DNA from: Primorskyibacter marinus | Lineage (GTDB): Bacteria; Pseudomonadota; Alphaproteobacteria; Rhodobacterales; Rhodobacteraceae | Direction of reading: 5' to 3' | Length of the DNA: 64,000 nucleotides | Assembly (NCBI RefSeq): GCF_003313245.1 | Contig: NZ_QJSD01000002.1 | Location: forward strand, 248,001-312,000 | Shown: one piece after another, positions 53,606 to 61,813 of the stretch | Layout of the letters: the number at the start of each line of letters is the position of its first letter | Numbering within the stretch: position 1 is the first letter of the stretch | Position numbers and translations under genes: made by a program | Notes under the pieces: model-generated | Databases searched by the model: none | What the model was told of the DNA's origin: nothing | What the model saw: only the letters and a program-made list of their open reading frames with translations

Positions 53606-54286
53606 TTATTTTCGCATCCATTTGGGGCGCGTGCCGCGCATCGTATGCCTGTGGTGTTCAATCGCGTGTTTGACGTTCGGATAATAGGTGATTTGGCCGT
53701 TATCCATAACTGCGCCGCTGGTGCACATACGCTGCAACAAATCCAGCGAATGGGAGACGATTACCGCCCCGCTGGTTTCCAGCCGGGCTTTCAGGATTGC
53801 TTCGCTTTTGCTGCGGAACGCCGCATCGCCAACCGAGGTGACTTCGTCAATCAGGTAGGTGTCGAACTGGATTGCCATCGAAAGACCAAAGGCCAGACGC
53901 GACCGCATCCCCGAAGAATATGTCCGGACCGGCAGTTGGAAATGCGCGCCCAGCTCTGAGAACTCCTTGACGAAATCGCACATCTCATCCGTGTCGACGC
54001 CGTAGATCCGCGCCACGAATTTGCAGTTCTGCGAGCCGGACAGATCGGGATGAAAGCTCCCCGCAAAGCCCACCGGCCAGGACACTGTTCCTGTCGACAG
54101 GATTTCGCCCTTATCGGGGTCCATCGTGCCTGCGATCATTTTCAGAAGACTAGACTTTCCTGCGCCGTTTCGGCCCAGAAGTCCGACGCATTCGCCTGTT
54201 GGAAAGGTGAAATTAATGTCGCGGGCGACATGTTTGGTAACACCGTTGACCGTGTAGTATTTGGAAAGGTTGCGAAGCTCGATCAT
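53606..54286 (-). CDS. kpsT: Capsular polysaccharide ABC transporter ATP-binding protein
   Basis: This 226-residue ATPase energises export of a capsule-like polysaccharide across the inner membrane. It has Walker A GLLGRNGAGKSSLLKMIAG, the short signature YSSGMRSRLAFGLSMAI and Walker B YLIDEVTSVGDAAF, a set typical of KpsT and Wzt. There is no Wzt-like C-terminal carbohydrate-binding domain, which favours the KpsT type. It lies 7 bp after the KpsE-like gene. The matching permease KpsM is divergent, about 1.7 kb away. Confidence 0.94.
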   Translation of the reverse strand: MIELRNLSKYYTVNGVTKHVARDINFTFPTGECVGLLGRNGAGKSSLLKMIAGTMDPDKGEILSTGTVSWPVGFAGSFHPDLSGSQNCKFVARIYGVDTDEMCDFVKEFSELGAHFQLPVRTYSSGMRSRLAFGLSMAIQFDTYLIDEVTSVGDAAFRSKSEAILKARLETSGAVIVSHSLDLLQRMCTSGAVMDNGQITYYPNVKHAIEHHRHTMRGTRPKWMRK

Positions 54287-54293
54287 CTCCGGC

Positions 54294-55901
54294 TCAACGC
54301 CTGTCGCGCACGCTGTAATAGATGAGAACGACGATCGCCCAGGTCAGGAATGCGAAAACGCCCGTCAACAACGTCAGCAGCCATCTCTGTGGGTAGCCGG
54401 AACTCTCTGCCAGAGTCGGCCGGGTATATGCGGCAAGATACCTGCTTTGGCGACGCGCTTCGGCCTGCGCTCCGTCGAATGCCGACAGTGCCGATACATA
54501 GGCTTTTTCGGCAAATTCACGGTCCACAACGAGGCGCTCGTATTCGCCCACCAATGTCGAATAGTCCTGCCTGCCGGTTGCGTTGCCCGCGCCGACACCG
54601 AATTTCGTGCGCTCTTTTTCGATCAACTGTTCGATGACGGCAATGCGCCGCTCGCTTTGTTCGATGCGCGGGTCGGCGGCGCGGGTCGTTTCGCGCAGCA
54701 GGTTCATCTCGATGATGGCCTCGGCAAGTTGTGCTTCCAGCGAATTGAGCAAGCCCATCTGACCCTGAATATCGGCAGAGGGATCGACGAGCTGCGTTTC
54801 AGACCGGAACCGTGTCAGCGCCTGTCGTGCAACTTTCAGCCGTTCTTCGGCCTTTACCAGTTCTTCTTCTGCATAGCCGGTGGCGTCGTCGCGGGCGATC
54901 GCGGACAGCTGGTTGATCATCGCAGACGATTCCTGAAAGATCTCCGTTGCAATATCCTGTGCGTCCTGCGGCTCGAATGCGTGGACACGCAATTCGATCA
55001 GACCGGTGCCACTGTCATAGAAAATCCGCACCATGCGTCGCCAGTAAGCCACCAGATCCTCGATTGATCCGGCCTCGTCGTAGGCGAAAATCGGGTCGAA
55101 ATCGGGTTTCGAATAGATCTCGCGCAAATCAAGCCTTTCATCAAGGCGCTTGACGAGGTCCTGACTCTGGATGAATTCATACAGGATGTCGGTATCAGAC
55201 GAACTGGTGCCGGATAGGCTGTTCAATCCGCTCAGCAAGTCGAGCGAAGAATTCAATTCTTCTGACCGAACGGAAAATCCGACCGTCGAGGTATATTGGT
55301 CCTCTGCAATCACGAAAAGATAATAGGCGGCAACAATCAGCGGCGCGACCACGATCACCAGGAATGCCGCTAACAACCCGAAATGACGTGGTTTCACGTC
55401 TGCGGCGGTAACAGCTTGCGGGATCGTTCGGTCTGATGAAGCCTTAGGCTGGGGGGCGGGTTTGGCCTCGCCTGCCGGTTGCTGGCTTTTGGTGTTGTCG
55501 CTGTGTGCCGTATCCGCCGCAGGATTTGTCGCGGCCTGCGCAGGCGCTGCCGGGGCTTCGCCACTGTTTGCCTGTTGCGCATTGGCATTGACGCGTTGCC
55601 TCGCCGCAGCGCGCTGCTTCGCCGCTGCCCGCTGTTTCGGAGTAAGGCGCGGTTGATCGGGTTGCGCGGATGTCTGAGGTTGTGTCGGCTTTTCGGCGGC
55701 CTGCGACGGATGCGTCTGCGTCACAGCTTCCTTGGCTGCCGAAGCGCTCGCTTTCGGCTTTGATGGGGCGTCGCCCTTGGATGCTGCGGAAGATGGTGGC
55801 GTCTTTGAAATGGTCAACTCGCTCGATACTGGTTGCCCGTGGCCGGGGTAGGGTTGGTTTACACCTTCACACGCCGGGTGCAATACGGCAAACCTTAACA
55901 T
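54294..55901 (-). CDS. kpsE: Capsule export inner-membrane protein (KpsE/PCP type) with low-complexity N-terminus
   Basis: The polysaccharide co-polymerase-like protein links the inner-membrane transporter to the outer-membrane exporter. Numbered from 55901 (535 residues), an Ala/Pro/Gln/Lys-rich segment (about 31-170, including RLTPKQRAAAKQRAAARQRV) precedes TM1 (about 174-198). A periplasmic coiled-coil domain (VGFSVRSEELNSSLDLLSGL, EELVKAEERLKVARQALTRF) leads to TM2 near 507-531. The start is uncertain: ATG 55901 has only a weak ribosome site, and TTG 55817 (28 codons on) is an alternative. It is divergent from kpsM by 53 bp. Confidence 0.88.
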   Translation of the reverse strand: MLRFAVLHPACEGVNQPYPGHGQPVSSELTISKTPPSSAASKGDAPSKPKASASAAKEAVTQTHPSQAAEKPTQPQTSAQPDQPRLTPKQRAAAKQRAAARQRVNANAQQANSGEAPAAPAQAATNPAADTAHSDNTKSQQPAGEAKPAPQPKASSDRTIPQAVTAADVKPRHFGLLAAFLVIVVAPLIVAAYYLFVIAEDQYTSTVGFSVRSEELNSSLDLLSGLNSLSGTSSSDTDILYEFIQSQDLVKRLDERLDLREIYSKPDFDPIFAYDEAGSIEDLVAYWRRMVRIFYDSGTGLIELRVHAFEPQDAQDIATEIFQESSAMINQLSAIARDDATGYAEEELVKAEERLKVARQALTRFRSETQLVDPSADIQGQMGLLNSLEAQLAEAIIEMNLLRETTRAADPRIEQSERRIAVIEQLIEKERTKFGVGAGNATGRQDYSTLVGEYERLVVDREFAEKAYVSALSAFDGAQAEARRQSRYLAAYTRPTLAESSGYPQRWLLTLLTGVFAFLTWAIVVLIYYSVRDRR

Positions 55902-55954
55902 GCCCACAGTTGGGCAGGGAACACCGGCGATGCCGGGGAAGGAGTTCGAAAGCG

Positions 55955-56755
55955 ATGTCAAGCAAGCTACTGGCGCGAAAAACCCGGAGGTTCCCCGGAT
56001 TGCGGGCAATCTTTGCGCTGTTGCTGCGCGAGATGTCCACAACCTATGGCAAATCACCCGGCGGGTATCTCTGGGCGATCGCAGAGCCGATCGCTGCGGT
56101 TACCCTTCTTTCAATCGTGTTCTCCTTCGCGTTCCGCAAACCACCGCTCGGAAATGATTTTGCGCTGTTTTACGGCACGGGCTTCATACCGTTCATGCTC
56201 TACAACGATGTTACACGGAAAATCGGGGTGTCGATCCGGTTTTCCAAGCAGCTTTTGGCTTATCCCAGCGTGACATTCGTTGATGCGGTCCTGAGCCGGT
56301 TCATCCTCAACTATCTGACGCAAGCCATGGTCGCTCTGCTGTTCATGTCCGGGCTTATCGTGGCGCTTGGTGTGAACGCCATTCTGGATTGGGGGGCGAT
56401 TGCGCAGGCGATGGGAATGGCCGCGGCAATCGCATTGGGATTGGGCATGTTGAATTGTTTCCTGATCCACATGTTCCCGGTCTGGGACCAGATCTGGGGC
56501 ATCATCAACCGTCCTGCGTTCATCCTGTCGGGAGTTCTGTTCGTGGTCGACGAGATCAGCGAACCGTACCGGACGATCCTGCTGTTTAACCCGATCGCGC
56601 ATATCATCATGGAATTTCGGGCAGGGTTCTTCGTAACCTATGATGCGGTCTTTGTATCGCCGGCCTACGTTTACATGATTTCGGCAATTTGCCTGTTTTT
56701 CGGGCTGTTGCTGTTGTCGCGTTACAATCGCTATATACTGAATGAGGCGCCATGA
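55955..56755 (+). CDS. kpsM: Capsular polysaccharide ABC transporter permease
   Basis: The 266-residue inner-membrane permease belongs to the ABC-2 family and has about six hydrophobic helices (for example ITLL-type SIVFSFAFRKPP, NYLTQAMVALLFMSGLIVAL, IALGLGMLNCFLIHMFPVWD, FILSGVLFVVDEISEP, ICLFFGLLLLSRY). FNPIAHIIMEFRAGFF is a conserved KpsM/RhbM-type block. ATG 55955 follows AAGGAG at a 10-nt spacing. Unlike most group-2-like capsule loci, it is transcribed away from kpsT and kpsE. The RgpF-WbsX gene follows 78 bp downstream on the same strand. Confidence 0.93.
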   Translation: MSSKLLARKTRRFPGLRAIFALLLREMSTTYGKSPGGYLWAIAEPIAAVTLLSIVFSFAFRKPPLGNDFALFYGTGFIPFMLYNDVTRKIGVSIRFSKQLLAYPSVTFVDAVLSRFILNYLTQAMVALLFMSGLIVALGVNAILDWGAIAQAMGMAAAIALGLGMLNCFLIHMFPVWDQIWGIINRPAFILSGVLFVVDEISEPYRTILLFNPIAHIIMEFRAGFFVTYDAVFVSPAYVYMISAICLFFGLLLLSRYNRYILNEAP

Positions 56756-56833
56756 CGCCGTCGCTTCACATTCCCATTTGCAGGGGGGTGTCCGGATTGG
56801 TAAGGGATCGTGAAGCCGCATCCAGGACCGTCA

Positions 56834-59053
56834 ATGTCACTTTTTTCGAAGTTTACCGCCCAACGTATCGCCCGTTTTGCGCGCCTTTTCCTCCTGAAGC
56901 CCAGCGAGCAGCGCTATCTGACCGAGGCGTCAAAAAGCGGTCTCTTTGACCCGATCTACTATCGCGGAGCCTATCCGCACATCCATCCGTTCTATCACAG
57001 GCTGCCGCTTCGCCATTATATCGTATACGGCGAGAGAATGGGCTTTCGACCAAACCCTGATTTTTCACCCTCCGCCTATCTGCGTTACAATCCCGATGTG
57101 GCGGCGATTGGCGTTCCGGCCTTCGAGCATTGGGTCAGGGGGGGGCACAAGGAAACCCGTGTCCACAAGGAACTGCCAGAGGTGGTGGAAGTCCCGCAGA
57201 CAAAAATGCCGGTTTTGCGCGGTCACGATACGGGCGGAACCGCGCCCTACGCCATCGTCATTCACATTTATTACCCCGACCTGTGGGAGGAGTTCCGCGA
57301 GACGCTCGAACAGGTAAAGATCGATCACGATCTTTACATCACAATCACCTATCGCGGTGACGAAACTGACGACTTGGCCAGCAAGATCAAGAAACAGTTT
57401 CCAAACGCGCTGGTGGCGTCAATGCCCAACCGTGGCCGGGACATCCTGCCATTCGTGCATCTGGTGAATTCCGGCATGCTGGACAGCTACAAAGCTGTTG
57501 CCAAGTTTCACACCAAGAAATCCCCGCATCGCGAAGATGGCGATAAATGGCGTCGTCATCTGATTGACGGGATCCTGCCAAAGCAGGGCCTGCAAGAAAA
57601 GCTTGATGCCTTCGTTGCGGATGACAGTGCTGGCTTCTGGGTGGCGGATGGTCAACACTTCACTGGTGAGGAATGGTGGGGTTCGAACTTTGAGACGACG
57701 CGCAGCCTGATGCGGCGGATCGAGGTCACCGTCGACCATGACAAGCTGTCGTTTCCCGCCGGGTCGATCTACTGGGTCAAACCCCTGCTGCTGGGCATGA
57801 TCAAAAGCCTGAAGCTTAATGAAAATATCTTTGAACCGGAACAGGTTCAGGTTGATGGCACGCTGGCCCATTCGATCGAACGCGCATTGGGCTTTTTATG
57901 TGCCGCCACCGGGCAAAAGGTGGTGCAGGCCAGCCAGATTGACCCGAAGGCGCAGGTCAAGCGACCCGAGCCGCCGGAATATGTCAGCGCCTTCTACCTG
58001 CCGCAATTCCATCCTATCCCGGAAAACAATGCATGGTGGGGCAAGGGTTTTACCGAATGGCGGTCCACCGTATCGGCCCTATCGCTGTTTCCGGGACATC
58101 TGCAACCAATGCTGCCCTCTGATCTGGGTTATTACGATCTGCGCGCGACCGAAGTGATGGGCGAACAGACAGAGTTGGCCCGAGACGCAGGCATCGACGC
58201 GTTCTGCGTCTATCATTACTGGTTTGACGGCAAGCGGGTGCTGGAGGCACCCCTCGACAAGCTTTTGGAACAGCCAGAGATCGACTTTCCTTTCTATCTA
58301 TGCTGGGCAAATGAAAGCTGGCGTCGCAACTGGGATGGGTTGTCCGGCACCGTGCTTCTGGAACAAACCTATGCCAAGGGTTTTGAACAGCAACTGGTTG
58401 AGGACAGCCTGCCCTATATGCGCGATCCGCGCTACCAACGTCCCGATGGCACCCGGCCCCGGTTTGTCATCTACCGTCCCGAAGATATGCCAGACCCGGC
58501 TGCAAGCATCGCCGCGATGCGCGACGCGTGGCGCGAGGCGGGTATCGGCGAGGTCGAGCTGGGGGCTGTCTGTTTCCACGTCTCCGGCGAAAATCAGGTC
58601 GCGGACGATCTGTTCGACTTCTGGATCGAGATGGCCCCGCATGGCATGGTCTCGGGAAGCGATTACCTGTTCGGCGGTCCCGACGGCAACAAGCTGGGCT
58701 TTGAGCCAGCCGAAGGTTTCGAGGGCTTGATCTACGACTATAACGCGGTGGCTAATAACTCTACCACGCCAGCCTATTACAAGAAGTTGCCGAAAAACAC
58801 GATCTGCGGTGCGATGCCAAGCTGGGACAATACGGCCCGGCGCGGCCGCATGGCCCATATCGCCTATGGTGCGAATCCTGGCTCGTTCAACCGTTGGCTA
58901 CCCCAACTTCTGGAGAAGCGCGTCCCGAATTCCTACCGGAAAGAGCTGTTTCTGAATGCTTGGAATGAGTGGGCCGAAAAGGCCGTTCTGGAGCCTAGTC
59001 AAACCTTCGGGACACTGTATCTGGACGTTTTGAAGCGTCATATCGGGGAGTAA
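56834..59053 (+). CDS. Two-domain RgpF-like / WbsX-like glycan-synthesis protein
   Basis: The 739-residue protein joins two glycan modules. After an N-terminal region (about 1-130, LFDPIYYRGAYPHIHPFYHR) comes a rhamnan-synthesis F (RgpF)-type domain (about 135-375, YAIVIHIYYPDLWEEFRETL and VKFHTKKSPHREDGDKWR-like blocks). A WbsX/GH99-like domain (about 380-735) follows, with FYLPQFHPIPENNAWWGKGF, YHYWFDGKRVLEAPLDKLL, CWANESWRRNWDG and the C-terminal FLNAWNEWAEKAVLEP. Both families are found in O-antigen and rhamnan synthesis clusters. Start 56834 has AGGA upstream; GTG 56810 is an alternative. It follows kpsM. Confidence 0.87.
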   Translation: MSLFSKFTAQRIARFARLFLLKPSEQRYLTEASKSGLFDPIYYRGAYPHIHPFYHRLPLRHYIVYGERMGFRPNPDFSPSAYLRYNPDVAAIGVPAFEHWVRGGHKETRVHKELPEVVEVPQTKMPVLRGHDTGGTAPYAIVIHIYYPDLWEEFRETLEQVKIDHDLYITITYRGDETDDLASKIKKQFPNALVASMPNRGRDILPFVHLVNSGMLDSYKAVAKFHTKKSPHREDGDKWRRHLIDGILPKQGLQEKLDAFVADDSAGFWVADGQHFTGEEWWGSNFETTRSLMRRIEVTVDHDKLSFPAGSIYWVKPLLLGMIKSLKLNENIFEPEQVQVDGTLAHSIERALGFLCAATGQKVVQASQIDPKAQVKRPEPPEYVSAFYLPQFHPIPENNAWWGKGFTEWRSTVSALSLFPGHLQPMLPSDLGYYDLRATEVMGEQTELARDAGIDAFCVYHYWFDGKRVLEAPLDKLLEQPEIDFPFYLCWANESWRRNWDGLSGTVLLEQTYAKGFEQQLVEDSLPYMRDPRYQRPDGTRPRFVIYRPEDMPDPAASIAAMRDAWREAGIGEVELGAVCFHVSGENQVADDLFDFWIEMAPHGMVSGSDYLFGGPDGNKLGFEPAEGFEGLIYDYNAVANNSTTPAYYKKLPKNTICGAMPSWDNTARRGRMAHIAYGANPGSFNRWLPQLLEKRVPNSYRKELFLNAWNEWAEKAVLEPSQTFGTLYLDVLKRHIGE

Positions 59054-59133
59054 AAGGATTGTAGTCTCGTCCTGCAAAGCGACAAGCGTAAGCTAACGCA
59101 CATCACTGTGCAGGGCGTGCGGGCGATATGATG

Positions 59134-59553
59134 TCAGGCCAGTCGCCCCAGCGCGAGCCAGACATCATCCGTGTCGTGGCGTTCGATCTTTATTGTTTGC
59201 CGGTGCCAGAGAAGCTCGACATTCCGCCTGTCCAGTCGGATCAGCGTTTCGGCAGGGATTGCACGCAACACGGTCAGGATCGGCGTATCGGTCAGCTTTG
59301 CCACAACTTCCAGAACGGTCCACGCCCGCAAAGCTGACTCTGGGGACAGCGTTGGCAAGGCGCGCAGGATCACGTCAGGGAGGTGTCCGCCGCGCGGTTC
59401 TGCGTCAATCGCGACCGCGTCGCCTGAGTCGGTGTCAGGCACAAAAACCAGCCGGGTTCCGCAGGGCAGATAGGTGGCGGGGCCGGGGGTGGCGGCCGCA
59501 ATGATGCGCCCGCCCGCGACTTTCAAAGATAGATCAGCTGGTGATCCCGCCAT
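59134..59553 (-). CDS. Hypothetical protein at the end of the acyl cassette
   Basis: I do not recognise this 139-residue protein. It begins MAGSPADLSLKVAGGRIIAA and has no signal peptide, membrane helix or cysteine-rich motif; the middle is Leu/Ala/Pro-rich (ILRALPTLSPESALRAWTVL) and the end is basic, with WHRQTIKIERHDTDDVWLAL. Its ATG lies 20 bp inside the end of the SDR gene in another frame, which argues for translational coupling and for a real gene. Antisense frames over it look less protein-like. It is the last gene of the minus-strand cassette. Confidence 0.55.
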   Translation of the reverse strand: MAGSPADLSLKVAGGRIIAAATPGPATYLPCGTRLVFVPDTDSGDAVAIDAEPRGGHLPDVILRALPTLSPESALRAWTVLEVVAKLTDTPILTVLRAIPAETLIRLDRRNVELLWHRQTIKIERHDTDDVWLALGRLA

Positions 59554-60268
59554 CGACGAACACCACCTGACCCTGCATGTTGGTCGTTCCAGAAATCACC
59601 ATATCAACGACCTTGAAGATGTTCTCGTCATTGGACAACGATCCCGACGGCGTCCGACGCTTGATCGTGTTCAACTGTTCGGGGCGCAGGACAGACGACA
59701 TCTCGGATTCGAAGAAACCGGGGGCCACGCAGTTGATGAAGATGCCTGCCTCGCCCACTTCACGCGCCAGCGCGCGGGTCATCGCGTCCAGATAGCCCTT
59801 GGAGCCGGCATAAACCGACAGGCCCGCATAACCGCGAGAGCCACAGATCGACGAGATGTTGCAGATATTGCCGCCGCCCTGAAGCATCATGCGCTTGATC
59901 GCCGCGCGGATCAGAATGGTGGGGCCGACAATGTTGATGTTCACGATTTGCTGGATGGTGTCCAGATCCGTGTGCATCAGCAGTTGGTCCTGACCAATCG
60001 CCGCGTTGTTCACGATGCTGTCCAGCCGCCCGCCGAACCTGTCGCAGACCTCGGCCACGAAACCGTTGACCTTGTCGGCATCCACGGCATCGACCGAAGC
60101 AAAATGAAAGCTGTCACCGTACTCCTTGTCCAAGGCGTCCATTTCCGGAGTACGCGTCCGGGCAAAGGTCGCGACCTTGTTGCCGTTCTTCAGAAGCTGG
60201 CTGACCAGATGCAGGCCCAGCCCGCGAGAGCCGCCGCTGACGATGATGTTCTGTCCGTTGGTATGCAT
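59534..60268 (-). CDS. Short-chain dehydrogenase/reductase (FabG-like)
   Basis: The 244-residue cytosolic oxidoreductase has the NAD(P) motif IIVSGGSRGLGLHLVSQLLK, the structural NNAA in LDSIVNNAAIGQDQ, catalytic Ser in NISSICGSRG and the Tyr-x3-Lys pair in YAGSKGYLDAMTRALA. Length and motifs match FabG-like 3-oxoacyl-ACP reductases. In this place, beside an acyl carrier protein and an acyl-AMP ligase, reduction of an ACP-bound acyl chain or of a sugar intermediate is plausible but unproved. It starts 16 bp after the AMP-ligase stop. Confidence 0.9.
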   Translation of the reverse strand: MHTNGQNIIVSGGSRGLGLHLVSQLLKNGNKVATFARTRTPEMDALDKEYGDSFHFASVDAVDADKVNGFVAEVCDRFGGRLDSIVNNAAIGQDQLLMHTDLDTIQQIVNINIVGPTILIRAAIKRMMLQGGGNICNISSICGSRGYAGLSVYAGSKGYLDAMTRALAREVGEAGIFINCVAPGFFESEMSSVLRPEQLNTIKRRTPSGSLSNDENIFKVVDMVISGTTNMQGQVVFVDGGITS

Positions 60269-60284
60269 GTTTTCGTTCCTTGGT

Positions 60285-61544
60285 TCAGCTCTTCAGACTT
60301 GCGCGCATGGGAACGCTGTCAAGAAACTCCCACATGCGCGGCACGGCGTATTCGGCCAGCCCTTTGCTACAGTATTCGGTCAGGTCGCGCTCGGCAGTTG
60401 TCGTGTCGGCACCTTTCGTCAACACCACTTTCGCCACCGGCAAGTTGCCCATCAAAGGCGCGCGGCGCGCAGTGACCTGCGACCAGACCACATTTGGGTG
60501 TGCGTTGAGATAGGCCTCGATATCCGGAGGAAAGGCTTTTTGGCCGCCCACGTTTATCATCGTGTTGCCTGCACGACCGCAAAACAGAAACCGGTCGCCA
60601 CGACGTTCGACAAGGTCGCCAGTATCAACCCAACCGGAAGCGTCGGCCTTGTTGGAATAGGGCGAGCGGATATAGAGCCGATCTTCTTCGACCTTCACAC
60701 CGATGGCGCGGGCGGGATCGGTCAGCTTTGCGTCAAACCCGGCCTTGCCATCCGTCACGACAATCGCCGCGCCAGCCTCGGAACTGGCATAGATGTGGCG
60801 GATCTTGGCCTGCGGGAAAATGCCGCCCAATTCGTCCAGAATGGCCTGATCGACAATCTCACCACCCATGGAGATTGACGTCAGCGGGGCGGATTGTATC
60901 AGGTCGAAGCCGATATTCATCAGCGCATGGCGCCAGAATGTCGGGGTAGAGGAGATCGCGGTGATCTGCCCGCTGCGCAGCGCGGTCTCAAAGCTGGCGG
61001 CAAGGTCGTTGAAATCACCGCAAACCAGGTTCTGGCCGGGCTTGAACAGCCCAAGTGCCACCATCTGGAACCACGCGTAGCTGCCGATCTGGTAGGGCAG
61101 AAACCATGTGTTCGCGGGCAGTTCAGCCACCCGGTCGAAAGTGTTGAGCGTATCCCAACTATGCGGGATCAGCTTCAGCAACCCGGTGGTGCCGGAGGTC
61201 AGCACCGTGACGCGACCCGGCTCCAGCGTGTCGCCCGCGTGTTGTGCATCGCCCATGACAGTGACGGCCGCCCAATCGAACAGGGCCACGCCGTTCTCGG
61301 CAAAGCGTCCCGCCACCTCGGGCGAGACGCGGTGGCGTTCCACCACGCCGTAATCCAAGCCATGCGTCAGCCCGTAGATGATCGCGCCGAACGCCTGTTG
61401 CATCGAGTCGACCACAAAGACCACGCGCTGCCCATCGAACCGGTCAGGTGCACCGATCCGGGCATCGGCATTTTTCAGCAGGGCGGTCCAGCTGGACTGA
61501 CCATCTGGAAAGGTGATCGTGTTGTTATGGGCGACGTCGGGCAT
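60285..61544 (-). CDS. Compact AMP-binding acyl-activating enzyme
   Basis: The 419-residue protein belongs to the adenylate-forming superfamily. The P-loop is VTVLTSGTTGLLKLIPHS near 128-145, the A5 region is HIYASSEAGAAIV, and GWVDTGDLVERRGDRFLFCG followed by RAGNTMINVGGQKAFPPDIE covers A7-A8. It is about 80-100 residues shorter than typical acyl-CoA ligases, and ends at MRASLKS, keeping the A10-type catalytic Lys two residues from the C-terminus. It directly precedes the SDR and follows the ACP gene by 3 bp, so loading an acyl group onto that ACP is the likely role. Confidence 0.88.
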   Translation of the reverse strand: MPDVAHNNTITFPDGQSSWTALLKNADARIGAPDRFDGQRVVFVVDSMQQAFGAIIYGLTHGLDYGVVERHRVSPEVAGRFAENGVALFDWAAVTVMGDAQHAGDTLEPGRVTVLTSGTTGLLKLIPHSWDTLNTFDRVAELPANTWFLPYQIGSYAWFQMVALGLFKPGQNLVCGDFNDLAASFETALRSGQITAISSTPTFWRHALMNIGFDLIQSAPLTSISMGGEIVDQAILDELGGIFPQAKIRHIYASSEAGAAIVVTDGKAGFDAKLTDPARAIGVKVEEDRLYIRSPYSNKADASGWVDTGDLVERRGDRFLFCGRAGNTMINVGGQKAFPPDIEAYLNAHPNVVWSQVTARRAPLMGNLPVAKVVLTKGADTTTAERDLTEYCSKGLAEYAVPRMWEFLDSVPMRASLKS

Positions 61545-61547
61545 GGT

Positions 61548-61787
61548 TCAGGCCGTGGCTTTCTCGAAGAAATCCAGCACGTCCTTGACCGTGTCGATGT
61601 TGCGCATAGCCGCGGCATCGAAGGTCAGTTCGCGGCCCAGCTTGGTTTCGATCCGCAGGGCAACTTCGGAAAAGTCGAGGCTGCGGAAATTGGCGTCGCG
61701 GGTGGCAACGGTTTCGTCTGTAATCGGCTCGCGCCCCTTGTTGGTCATCACAAGGTTCATCGTGTCGAGGATTTCCTGGCGTTCCAT
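61548..61787 (-). CDS. Stand-alone acyl carrier protein
   Basis: The 79-residue acidic helical protein fits a phosphopantetheine carrier. The attachment motif reads FRSLDFSEVALRIE, with candidate Ser36, where canonical ACPs have DSL; the change of Asp to Arg before the Ser is notable. TFDAAAMRNIDTVKDVLDFF matches the usual helix III-IV region. It is not the housekeeping AcpP, which lies with fab genes. It is placed between a beta-helix acyltransferase gene (26 bp upstream) and the AMP-ligase gene (3 bp downstream), so it probably carries the acyl group used by this cassette. Confidence 0.87.
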   Translation of the reverse strand: MERQEILDTMNLVMTNKGREPITDETVATRDANFRSLDFSEVALRIETKLGRELTFDAAAMRNIDTVKDVLDFFEKATA

Positions 61788-61813
61788 TTACTCAGTCCTT
61801 TGGAATGGTTTGC

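Noticed and set aside
59474-60475. 333-codon plus-strand frame opposite the SDR gene
   Set aside because: Antisense to a clear SDR; its translation lacks motifs and is Arg/His/Gln-rich.
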